Positions 1 to 6,175 are shown, numbered from the stretch's first letter. The stretch: 6,175 nucleotides of DNA from Lachnospiraceae bacterium UBA2868 (GCA_002350465.1 DEEW01000195.1:2040-8214), one strand, 5' to 3'. Program-made: numbers and translations. Notes: a model not told the origin generated them from the letters alone.

Positions 1-1148
1 TTCATAAGCTTTGTCGGAGCGTTCCTTATATGCATCGGAACAGGCTCTGCAGGAGATTCGGCTATATCCGCAGCAGCATCGATACATGCCCTCTCAAGTG
101 CATTTGATTTCGGTGCCATCGACAGATATACCGCGGCATGCGCCAAATGGACGTTGCACTCCGGGAGTCCTAGGAAATGACAGGCCTGATATGCATTTAT
201 CGCAACATTCAATGCATTGGAGTCGGCAAGACCCACATCCTCACTTGCAAATCTCACCATTCTCCTTGCGATATACAGAGGATCTTCTCCTCCGTCGATC
301 ATCCGGCACATCCAGTAGACGGCAGCATCCGGATCTGAGTTTCTCATTGACTTGTGAAGCGCGGAGATAAGGTTGTAATGCTCCTCTCCGTTCTTGTCGT
401 ACAGAAGTGACCTTCTGTCCATGCACTGTGCCACTGTTTCGGTCGTAACCCTTATGATGCCTTCGGAATCAAGTGGTGTATTGTTGACAACCATCTCAAG
501 GGTATTAAGAGCCGTTCTCGCATCTCCGTTTGAAAACATTGCAATAGCATGCAGGTCATCATCAGTAATCTCTATCTGCGAGGTTCCAAATCCTTTTTCA
601 GATGTAAGTGCGTGCTTTAGCAGCTTGAAGAGGTCTTCTTCCGTAAGAGCCTTCAGTATAAAAACCTTACAACGGGACAGAAGAGCCGAATTAATCTCGA
701 ACGAGGGATTTTCCGTCGTGGCTCCCACAAGCACAATACTGCCCTTTTCCACATAGGGCAGAAAAGCATCCTGCTGAGCCTTGTTAAAACGGTGTATCTC
801 ATCCGTAAACAGGAGCGTCTTGATACCACGCTTCCTGTTATCCTCGGCCTCTTTCATTACCTCCTTGACTTCCTTGATACCGCTCGTTACTGCGGAAAAC
901 TCCACAAAATGAGCGTGGGTATGCCCTGCGATTATTCTCGCAAGAGTAGTCTTGCCTACACCCGGAGGTCCCCAGAAAATCATTGATGATATCTGATCCG
1001 TCTCTATCAGCTGTCTAAGCAGCATTCCCTTTCCGACAAGGTGCTCCTGTCCCACATATTCGTCAAGCGTTTCCGGACGAAGTCTTGATGCCAGGGGCGC
1101 CCTTGAAAAAGAGGAAGGCGAATCTGTAAACAAATTTAACTGTTCCAT
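1..1148 (-). CDS. rarA: Replication-associated recombination protein A (RarA/MgsA family AAA+ ATPase), 3' end outside window
   Basis: This is a cytoplasmic AAA+ ATPase of the RarA/MgsA/WHIP family, which acts at stalled replication forks and is related to clamp-loader subunits. The window holds 382 codons plus two bases. Family members are usually about 420-450 residues, so only the end of the C-terminal tetramerisation region is missing, off the left edge. Visible motifs are Walker A GPPGVGKTT (residues 60-68), Walker B LLFTDEIHRF (112-121), the sensor-1 stretch GATTENPSF (142-150) and an arginine-finger-like SALLSR (154-159). The family C-terminal motif HIRNAPTKLM ends the visible part. The N-terminus carries QLNLF (3-7), resembling a sliding-clamp-binding peptide. 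The ATG at 1148 is chosen because a CAGG ribosome binding site lies 8 bases upstream and the N-terminus fits the family. It follows the transporter gene by 14 bases, so co-transcription and translational coupling are likely. The reading frame is unbroken. The family assignment is very secure; the physiological role is taken from homologues. Confidence 0.96.
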   Translation of the reverse strand, partial: MEQLNLFTDSPSSFSRAPLASRLRPETLDEYVGQEHLVGKGMLLRQLIETDQISSMIFWGPPGVGKTTLARIIAGHTHAHFVEFSAVTSGIKEVKEVMKEAEDNRKRGIKTLLFTDEIHRFNKAQQDAFLPYVEKGSIVLVGATTENPSFEINSALLSRCKVFILKALTEEDLFKLLKHALTSEKGFGTSQIEITDDDLHAIAMFSNGDARTALNTLEMVVNNTPLDSEGIIRVTTETVAQCMDRRSLLYDKNGEEHYNLISALHKSMRNSDPDAAVYWMCRMIDGGEDPLYIARRMVRFASEDVGLADSNALNVAINAYQACHFLGLPECNVHLAHAAVYLSMAPKSNALERACIDAAADIAESPAEPVPMHIRNAPTKLM

Positions 1149-1165
1149 AGTATTAACCTGCCCTA
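1149..1165 (-). promoter_or_regulatory. rarA ribosome binding site abutting the transporter stop codon
   Basis: Read on the minus strand, the transporter's TAG stop (1165-1163) runs straight into GGCAGG (1162-1157), followed by 8 bases and the rarA ATG. Ribosomes ending on the transporter would stop on top of the rarA initiation region. This arrangement is typical of coupled genes in one operon. The site is a weaker match to AGGAGG than the one before the transporter. Confidence 0.6.
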
Positions 1166-2599
1166 CATCGGACCAAATCCTGTGCTTGCAGCATACAGAA
1201 GGAATACAAAAGCAACCAGCCACCATATGATGAATATGGGGATGAGATATCTGACCCATTTGGAGAAAGGAACCTTGCAAATGGCGAGAGCTGCAAGTAT
1301 TTCACCGCCTGTAGGTGCCAGAATATTCGTAAATGCATCTCCGAGCTGATATGCAAGTACCGCGGTCTGCCTTGTCATTCCGACCTTGTCCGCAAGTGTG
1401 GTCATAAGAGGCATCGTGATCGCTGCCTGAGCCGAGCCCGAAGGCACAATGACATTAAATATCTCATGGAATATGAACATTCCGATGGGCATTACCGGTC
1501 CCGGGAATTTCTGCAGAATGCCGGACAATGAGTGAAGTATCGTATCCATCACATTTGCATTCCCAAGAAGAACTATGGCGGCATTTGCAAGACCTATCAT
1601 AATGCAGGGCAATACCATATCCTTGCAGCCTTTGATAAAATTCTCGCATATTTCCTTCGGCTTTAATCCCCCTGCTACTCCGCCGATGATACCGACCGCA
1701 AGGAAGATTCCGGCAAGTTCATCCACGTAATACTGCCATTTAATGATGCCGAACACGGCAAAAATCATTCCCGCAAGGAACACAAGAATCGCGTAAATCT
1801 GACGTGTCGTAAGCTTTGATACATTATCAAGGTTGATCTTCTTGCCCTTGTTGTACTCCTGGTCATATACATATGACCCCGAAAACTTGGGGCTCTTCCT
1901 GACAGCCCGTGCCATGAACATTACATACAATATAGACACAACCAGAAGACATATGAACATGCACACTCTCAGCCCCATACCCGAAAATCGCGGGATACCC
2001 GCTATGTCCTGAGCCAGACCTTCCGTAAATGCATTGGTAATTGAACCCGCATAACCTGCTGTGGCTGCAATGAATATGATTCCCACCGCTGTAAGCGAAT
2101 CAAATCCGACAGTTATACAGCTTGCCAGAATAAGCGGTACAAACACAAGAAATTCTTCAAAATTACCGCAAAAGGCAGCACCGCATCCAAACACTGTCAT
2201 AAGTATCGGGATCATCAGAAGCTCATGTCCCTTAAGACGCTTTAATACATTGGCCATAGCAACATTTAACGCACCGGTTCCGTTTATTATTGCAAACATT
2301 CCTCCGATGATCATCAGGAAGAAAATAATATAAGACGCCTCCTGAAGCCCTAATGTCAGCGACATAAGGAGCGATAAGAGCGAAACCGGAGTTCTTTCTA
2401 TGTAGTGAAAGCTGTCCGGTACAACCACTTCCCTTCCGCTCTCTTCCAGTACACCCCTATCGTACTGACCCGCCGGTATGATGTACGACAGAAGAGCACA
2501 AATCGCCACGACGATTACAAGTAAAAGCATCGGATGAATAGCTTCTTTTTTTGTGCCCCCTTCGTTCATTTTTGTATAATCCGGAAACAACTTAAGCAT
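1163..2599 (-). CDS. YfcC/DcuC-family membrane transporter (ion transporter superfamily)
   Basis: A complete 478-residue polytopic inner-membrane protein with roughly 12 hydrophobic segments. The first is at about residues 23-43 and the last at about 447-470. A long charged loop lies near 231-265 between the two halves. It matches the YfcC branch of the C4-dicarboxylate anaerobic carrier (DcuC) family. Diagnostic stretches are IPAGQYDRG (41-49), GNFEEFLVFVP (145-155), FTEGLAQDIAGIP (191-203), IVPSGSAQAAITMP (384-397) and GDAFTNILAPTGGEILAAL (420-438). Relatives are predicted secondary transporters, often annotated as basic amino-acid or dicarboxylate carriers. The substrate cannot be read from this sequence. 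The ATG at 2599 is chosen for its excellent ribosome binding site; Met11 (2569) has none, although the family-like part begins only near residue 17. The gene lies 15 bases after the sensor gene and 14 before rarA. The family is secure and the substrate unknown. Confidence 0.92.
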   Translation of the reverse strand: MLKLFPDYTKMNEGGTKKEAIHPMLLLVIVVAICALLSYIIPAGQYDRGVLEESGREVVVPDSFHYIERTPVSLLSLLMSLTLGLQEASYIIFFLMIIGGMFAIINGTGALNVAMANVLKRLKGHELLMIPILMTVFGCGAAFCGNFEEFLVFVPLILASCITVGFDSLTAVGIIFIAATAGYAGSITNAFTEGLAQDIAGIPRFSGMGLRVCMFICLLVVSILYVMFMARAVRKSPKFSGSYVYDQEYNKGKKINLDNVSKLTTRQIYAILVFLAGMIFAVFGIIKWQYYVDELAGIFLAVGIIGGVAGGLKPKEICENFIKGCKDMVLPCIMIGLANAAIVLLGNANVMDTILHSLSGILQKFPGPVMPIGMFIFHEIFNVIVPSGSAQAAITMPLMTTLADKVGMTRQTAVLAYQLGDAFTNILAPTGGEILAALAICKVPFSKWVRYLIPIFIIWWLVAFVFLLYAASTGFGPM

Positions 2600-2613
2600 A
2601 AACTTCCCTCCCC
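2600..2613 (-). promoter_or_regulatory. Strong ribosome binding site that fixes the transporter start
   Basis: On the minus strand GGGGAGGG (2613-2606) is followed by six bases and then ATG at 2599. It fills nearly all of the 15-base gap after the sensor's TAA stop (2617-2615). It supports the start at 2599 over Met11 at 2569, which has only an AT-rich run with no Shine-Dalgarno match in front of it. Confidence 0.8.
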
Positions 2614-2614
2614 T

Positions 2615-5600
2615 TTAAAAGCCCAGATTTTTGAGGAACTCCTCATCTTCACTCATCTGATCCGATAAAGGTTCCTTTACTTCCTCAACCATTTCAACAT
2701 GTTCCTTGTTAACATCAAGATTACTAATGGCTTCATCAACCTTTTCTTTATTAAGCTCTCCCTTATCAGCTAATGCCAGCAAAGCATCAACCACATCGGC
2801 ATCAAGCTGTGTGCCTCTTATCCGCTTGATCTCGTCAAGAACCACACTTATATCAAGCTGTTTTCTGTACGGTCTTGTTGAGTACATGGCATCAAAAGTA
2901 TCAGCTACCGCAATAAGCCTTGCAACCTCGGGTATCTCCTCACCCTTAAGTCCCTTCGGATATCCCTTTCCATCCATTCTCTCATGGTGACAACCTGCTC
3001 CCACTGACAGATTCTGTACAATGGTAACGTTTTTAAGCATATGTGCTCCGCTTTCGGCATGAGTCTTCATTATCTGATATTCCTCATCGTCAAGCCGCTC
3101 AGGCTTATTGAGTATCCTGTCGGGAATACTGAGCTTGCCGATATCATGCATAAGTGCTATATGATAGAATTCATCTATCTGATCCTGGGTATATCCCCGC
3201 TTTTCCTTCAATTCTTCGGCTATAAGCCTTGTATAATATGCAACTCTGAATGAATGCCCTTGATTTTGCTGATCCCTCAGATCAATGCTCTTTGCAAAAG
3301 TATGCATGATCTGATCGATGAACTTCTTGTCCTCTTCCTGCTTTTTGAGCAGTGCCTGCTGCCTGCTGGAAAACATTCTGTACATTGCGATGCCGGTAGC
3401 GGCAACAGCGAGAATTATGAGTGCCAGCCAGAACAGGGCATTATCATATATGGAGTGTTCCTTGGAGATGACAAGCTCAACCGAGTCTATTTCCTCCCCG
3501 GTCTTATCATCTAACAGGCTCATGTGGAACTTGTATTTTCCACCGTCAAGGTTTGTATAACTGATCGGTGTCAGTTCCTGTTTATTGGTGACTATCGGCT
3601 CAGTATCGAACCCTTCCAGCCAGTAACTGATCGTCGGGTTGGAAAGTCCGTAGGCAAGTGCATATGCCTTAATGACCAGACGTTTACTTCCGGCAGGAAG
3701 AGAGACTGAACTGTCATTTCGAAGTATCACTTCCCTGTCATCGATCTCTACCGCAGGAACCACAAGACTGACGTTACTGCTTTCAGGATCATCTGCATTG
3801 ATATTTACCGCACAGACTCCGGTCGTACCTGCTATATAGAGCATTCCGTCATCTGCCAGATAATCTCTTGAATTACCTGTAGCCATGTAGGGAAGGCCAC
3901 TTCGCAAATTGTAAAAATCATAATCTATACTTTCGTTTTTGATAAGATCACCCACATTGGCTATATAAATACCGTTGGATGAGAGAACCCATGCATCCCC
4001 GTTATCATCAAAAAAGATGTCATAATTATTTGAATACGGGAATTGTGATACTGCCTTAACCTCTCCGTCCTTAATATATTCAATGGAATTGGATGTGATT
4101 ATCCACATAAGGCCTCTTTCGTCATCGCGCTTGATACGCAGAATAACCTCACTTGTGAGTCCGTCATCCACTCCCATCCTTGACACGCGGTTTCCGTCCA
4201 CAACGTATATTCCATCTCCATCACTTCCAAGATAGAGAACTCCGTTTTCATCTTCCTCAACAGTCAGTATTTCGGGAACCGCTATACCGTTTTCCTGACC
4301 GTAGTGGGCCGTGATTTTCCCGCCATCTACTATGAACACCCCATTTCCGGTTGCAGCTGCCACACTTCCGTCCGATCTTGGCAAAACTGTTCTGACACGG
4401 TTTGCCTCGAGGCCGTTGCTCTCATTAAATGAGGTGATCGAAGAGTCCTTCGGATCATAGCAAACAAGCCCTGTATCCCCGTGTGTGCACAGCCACAGCC
4501 TGCCCATATCGTCATTTTTGACACACCTTATCCTGACTCCTTCAAGGTACGCCGTCAGCTCGTCTTCTATTTTGCTGTAATCACCTGCACTTAGTATTTC
4601 AAGCCCACTGTCTGTTCCAAGGTACAGTTTACCGCTGTTTACACAGGTTGAATTAACTACTCTTGAATCAAGTTCCGCAATTTTTCCAATGTCCATGAAC
4701 CTGTCGGGAACAATCTTCATTACACCCTGTCTGGTGGATGTAAACCATAGATTTCCTTCATGGTCCACCATGGCATTGGTAATTGAATAGTTCATAGGTG
4801 TATCGCCCAGTCCGTGGTATGTTCCACCGTCATCCAGATATCCTAATCCGTTTGTCCCCGTAATCCAGAGATCATCACCCCTTTTAACCATCGAATTAAT
4901 ATTATTAAGCGGCAATACCGATCTTGTATCGGTTACGGTAAGATTCTTGTCGCTGACCGTAGCGGTTATGACTTCAGACCCGATGGTACCAATATAGACT
5001 ATACCCGGCATGTCCGGATCTGCATAAAGCGAATTGGCCTGCTCTCCCCCAATACTCTCGGCAGGATAGAATGCGGTTACGGCAAGATCCTCCAGTGTAA
5101 ATAATGCACCGTCACTTGTAAGTCCGTATACATTTCCTTCGCTGTCCTTTTCCAGGTTATTGACATACTCCTGATTTATCTGCGGATCGTCGATCGGATG
5201 TATCTCAAGTGTGGTTGCATCAATATAGGCCAGTCCCTGCGTTGTTCCGATTATTATGTTTCCGTTCTTGTCCTCTGTTATCGATCGTACAGAATGGGAT
5301 CTGATGCCCTCTACCCGTCCGTAAACCTTGGTCTCGTCAAAATCGAGCATGGCTACGCCGTTCTCGTTTGTTCCGATCCATATCCTGTTGTTTTCATCCA
5401 CATAGAGGGCAAAAACAGAGGATATCCCCGAAGTCGAATCATAGCGGTAGAATGAATTTCCGTCATAGCGTACCAGACCGCTGTATCCTCCGAGCCATAT
5501 GAATCCGTCTGAACTTTGCGCTATTGCATTTGCTTCGGATGTAGGCATCCCGTTTGTGGAATCGTACAAAACAGATGTGTAGTCGGCATTTATCCCGAAC

Positions 5601-5710
5601 ACATCACGGCTCGATGACGCCGCTGTCTCCACAGGATCTGCCGTACAAAAACAAGCGGCAACAAGGAGTGTAATTGCCGCTTTAGTTACGCGAGATGTTT
5701 TAAAAATCAT
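2615..5710 (-). CDS. Transmembrane sensor: regulator-propeller ectodomain + Y_Y_Y domain + TM + cytoplasmic HD-GYP cyclic-di-GMP phosphodiesterase
   Basis: A complete 1031-residue protein. Order of parts: a signal sequence (basic residues K4, R7, K10, hydrophobic 11-22); about 14 regulator-propeller (Reg_prop) repeats (58-637), with typical blade cores such as GFIWLGGYSGLVRYDG and NRIWIGTNENG; a Y_Y_Y-type beta-sandwich (about 672-749, with SYWLEGFD and YTNLDGGKYKF); one membrane helix (about 756-778); a short charged helical linker (780-800); an HD-GYP domain (about 800-985); and a charged tail ending EDEEFLKNLGF. HD-GYP residues appear intact: H819, H855-D856 (HDIGK), H884, H908-H909, GYP at 916-918 and D937. 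HD-GYP proteins hydrolyse cyclic-di-GMP, so the likely role is coupling an outside ligand to cyclic-di-GMP breakdown. The start at 5710 has ATGAGGT 8 bases upstream. The gene lies 84 bases after feoB and heads a tight run with the transporter and rarA. Domain calls are strong. The ligand and true enzyme activity are inference, and some HD-GYP proteins have other roles. Confidence 0.94.
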   Translation of the reverse strand: MIFKTSRVTKAAITLLVAACFCTADPVETAASSSRDVFGINADYTSVLYDSTNGMPTSEANAIAQSSDGFIWLGGYSGLVRYDGNSFYRYDSTSGISSVFALYVDENNRIWIGTNENGVAMLDFDETKVYGRVEGIRSHSVRSITEDKNGNIIIGTTQGLAYIDATTLEIHPIDDPQINQEYVNNLEKDSEGNVYGLTSDGALFTLEDLAVTAFYPAESIGGEQANSLYADPDMPGIVYIGTIGSEVITATVSDKNLTVTDTRSVLPLNNINSMVKRGDDLWITGTNGLGYLDDGGTYHGLGDTPMNYSITNAMVDHEGNLWFTSTRQGVMKIVPDRFMDIGKIAELDSRVVNSTCVNSGKLYLGTDSGLEILSAGDYSKIEDELTAYLEGVRIRCVKNDDMGRLWLCTHGDTGLVCYDPKDSSITSFNESNGLEANRVRTVLPRSDGSVAAATGNGVFIVDGGKITAHYGQENGIAVPEILTVEEDENGVLYLGSDGDGIYVVDGNRVSRMGVDDGLTSEVILRIKRDDERGLMWIITSNSIEYIKDGEVKAVSQFPYSNNYDIFFDDNGDAWVLSSNGIYIANVGDLIKNESIDYDFYNLRSGLPYMATGNSRDYLADDGMLYIAGTTGVCAVNINADDPESSNVSLVVPAVEIDDREVILRNDSSVSLPAGSKRLVIKAYALAYGLSNPTISYWLEGFDTEPIVTNKQELTPISYTNLDGGKYKFHMSLLDDKTGEEIDSVELVISKEHSIYDNALFWLALIILAVAATGIAMYRMFSSRQQALLKKQEEDKKFIDQIMHTFAKSIDLRDQQNQGHSFRVAYYTRLIAEELKEKRGYTQDQIDEFYHIALMHDIGKLSIPDRILNKPERLDDEEYQIMKTHAESGAHMLKNVTIVQNLSVGAGCHHERMDGKGYPKGLKGEEIPEVARLIAVADTFDAMYSTRPYRKQLDISVVLDEIKRIRGTQLDADVVDALLALADKGELNKEKVDEAISNLDVNKEHVEMVEEVKEPLSDQMSEDEEFLKNLGF
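2756..3313 (-). other. HD-GYP domain of the sensor (residues about 800-985)
   Basis: The domain contains GHSFRV (818-823), HDIGK (855-859), MKTHAESG (881-888), HHERMDGKGYPKGLKG (908-923), AVADTFDAM (934-942) and RPYRK (946-950), in the family's usual order. The spacings H855 to H884 (29) and H909 to D937 (28) suit a metal-binding HD-GYP site. The position four before H819, which is Glu in the trinuclear-iron subgroup as I recall it, is Gln815 here. A two-metal site is therefore more likely. Confidence 0.93.
3377..3445 (-). other. Single membrane helix between ectodomain and HD-GYP domain (residues about 756-778)
   Basis: A hydrophobic stretch (ALFWLALIILAVAATGIAMY and flanks) is followed by arginine/lysine-rich sequence (R778, R783, K789, K790), as expected for a helix whose C-terminal side faces the cytoplasm. 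Together with the N-terminal signal sequence, this places the propellers outside and the HD-GYP domain inside. Confidence 0.88.
3464..3697 (-). other. Y_Y_Y-type beta-sandwich domain of the sensor (residues about 672-749)
   Basis: The stretch contains a YxLxGFD-like SYWLEGFD (695-702) and YTNLDGGKYKF (718-728), the two hallmarks of this domain. It sits directly between the last propeller blade and the membrane helix, its usual place in hybrid two-component sensors. Confidence 0.85.
3800..5539 (-). repeat. About 14 regulator-propeller repeats in the sensor ectodomain (two seven-bladed propellers)
   Basis: Repeats of about 35-45 residues share the pattern V-x-(S/A)-I-x-x-D-x-x-G-x-(I/L)-W-(I/L)-G-T-x-x-G-(L/V). 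By eye, blade cores end near residues 80, 119, 159, 201, 245, 288, 329, 369, 414, 457, 500, 543, 580 and 631. That is seven before and seven after about residue 340. Blades 4, 5 and 10 are the most divergent. In solved hybrid two-component sensors, 14 such repeats form two seven-bladed beta-propellers. The count here is a hand reading and could be off by one. Confidence 0.8.
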
Positions 5711-5718
5711 AATCCGTT

Positions 5719-5725
5719 ACCTCAT
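5719..5725 (-). promoter_or_regulatory. Ribosome binding site of the HD-GYP sensor gene
   Basis: ATGAGGT on the minus strand contains GAGG, 8 bases before the ATG at 5710. It supports this start, which also places a proper signal sequence at the N-terminus. Confidence 0.65.
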
Positions 5726-5755
5726 TAAAAAACTTGAGAATCCCTAGAACAACCA

Positions 5756-5761
5756 ATTATA
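5756..5761 (-). promoter_or_regulatory. Possible -10 box upstream of the HD-GYP sensor gene
   Basis: A perfect TATAAT lies on the minus strand in the 84-base AT-rich gap between feoB and the sensor, about 45 bases before the sensor ATG. No good TTGACA-like -35 element sits 16-18 bases upstream. It could be a weak or activator-dependent promoter, or chance in AT-rich DNA. Confidence 0.25.
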
Positions 5762-5794
5762 ACTATATCACTCACAAAGGTTTTATGCCATATT

Positions 5795-6175
5795 TTATAT
5801 GAATAATGATAAGATATGAAATATGATAAACGATGCTGCCCACGCGACAATGCAGTGCCATATGACTATGAAGCACGCCCACCTGCCGCCAAGTTCCCTT
5901 CTTACCGATGCGACTGCTGCTATACACGGAGTATATAAAAGGCTGAATACAAGAAGGGATGCGGCCGTAATGGGGCTCATTGCATTCTCCACGCCTTCTC
6001 CGAACAGTACCGTAAGTGTGGTTACTACGCTCTCTTTTGCTATGAAACCAGAAAACAGAGAAGTTACTATTCTCCAGTCTCCCAAACCTACAGGGCGAAA
6101 TACCGGTACCAGAATTCCCGATATAAGCGCAAGAATTGAGTCGGATGAATCAATGGCCGGATTGAACCTGTAGTC
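5795..6175 (-). CDS. feoB: Ferrous iron transport protein B, C-terminal part (5' end outside window)
   Basis: The frame is open from the right edge and gives the last 126 residues before a TAA stop. FeoB is a large inner-membrane Fe(II) importer with an N-terminal GTPase domain and a membrane core. Only the last membrane part, including the second gate repeat, is visible here. Recognisable stretches are GLGDWRIVTSLFSGFIAKES (residues 30-49 of this fragment), the LLYTPC motif (79-84) followed by IAAVASVRRELGGRW, and a final hydrophobic helix (about 100-125). The fragment reads through a TTG at 6085 without a break, so that codon is an internal Leu and not a start. The GTPase domain and any feoA partner would lie to the right of the window. 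There is no sign of damage. The protein ends soon after its last helix. Identification is secure from the C-terminal signature. Confidence 0.94.
   Translation of the reverse strand, partial: DYRFNPAIDSSDSILALISGILVPVFRPVGLGDWRIVTSLFSGFIAKESVVTTLTVLFGEGVENAMSPITAASLLVFSLLYTPCIAAVASVRRELGGRWACFIVIWHCIVAWAASFIIFHILSLFI

Noticed and set aside
241..426. Minus-strand open frames inside other genes (241-426, 1153-1356, 1464-1649, 4330-4524)
   Set aside because: Each is out of frame within or overlapping rarA, the transporter or the sensor gene. None has a ribosome binding site or a family resemblance.
11..986. Three plus-strand open frames (11-370, 394-756, 792-986)
   Set aside because: They lie antisense to rarA, whose minus-strand frame is continuous and matches its family along the whole length. 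Their translations are low-complexity and resemble no family.
2061..2333. Plus-strand open frame of 90 codons
   Set aside because: It is antisense to the conserved membrane segments of the YfcC-type transporter and has no ribosome binding site or recognisable product.
2569..2571. Alternative transporter start at Met11
   Set aside because: The family-like sequence begins just after it, but no Shine-Dalgarno sequence precedes it. The ATG at 2599 has a near-ideal one.
2706..3709. Series of plus-strand open frames (2706-2990, 3041-3253, 3254-3514, 3318-3560, 3524-3709)
   Set aside because: All are antisense to the HD-GYP, membrane and Y_Y_Y parts of the sensor. They overlap one another and show no domain.
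5198..5455. Plus-strand open frame of 85 codons
   Set aside because: It is antisense to the propeller repeats of the sensor. Its cysteine- and tyrosine-rich translation is what a reverse reading of repeated GT-rich and Asp/Gly codons would give.
5727..5750. Rho-independent terminator before the sensor gene
   Set aside because: There is a T run, but the sequence before it (CTAGGGATTCTCAAG) forms only about three weak pairs, and the run lies right at the sensor's ribosome binding site.
5795..6085. A separate small 96-residue gene starting at TTG 6085
   Set aside because: The frame stays open to the window edge and the upstream residues also match FeoB, so this is the tail of feoB and not an independent gene.
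5823..6173. Plus-strand open frame of 116 codons at the right edge
   Set aside because: It is antisense to the feoB C-terminal region, whose FeoB signature is unmistakable.

Overview
The window holds four protein-coding genes, all on the minus strand and packed almost without gaps. In transcription order (high to low coordinates) they are: the 3' end of a ferrous-iron transporter gene (feoB); a complete 1031-residue membrane sensor with a two-propeller ectodomain and a cytoplasmic HD-GYP domain; a complete YfcC/DcuC-family membrane transporter; and the 5' part of the AAA+ ATPase gene rarA, which runs off the left edge. No RNA gene, mobile element, CRISPR array or plus-strand gene is supported. 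All long plus-strand open frames lie antisense to these genes.

The sequence suggests a Gram-positive anaerobe of the class Clostridia, most likely a Lachnospiraceae member of the Butyrivibrio type. This is an inference. It rests on the strong purine-rich ribosome binding sites, the short intergenic gaps, the style of the RarA and FeoB sequences, and the fusion of a large regulator-propeller ectodomain to a cyclic-di-GMP domain. Base composition looks moderate throughout, with no obvious foreign island.

Region by region: 5795-6175 is the last 126 codons of feoB. 5711-5794 is a short AT-rich gap with a possible -10 box and no convincing terminator. 2615-5710 is the sensor/phosphodiesterase gene. 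A 15-base gap carrying a very strong ribosome binding site leads to the transporter (1163-2599). A 14-base gap, whose ribosome binding site abuts the transporter's stop codon, leads to rarA (1-1148). The last three genes are therefore probably co-transcribed.

The most interesting item is the sensor. Its outer part can be read as 14 propeller blades (two seven-bladed propellers) plus a Y_Y_Y sandwich, the layout of the sensor half of Bacteroides hybrid two-component systems. Here it is joined through one membrane helix to an apparently intact HD-GYP cyclic-di-GMP phosphodiesterase, not to a histidine kinase. An outside ligand could thus control cyclic-di-GMP breakdown in a single polypeptide. 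The adjacent transporter is a reasonable candidate for handling a related solute, but nothing in the sequence identifies the ligand. RarA is a housekeeping replication-repair factor and probably shares only the transcript.
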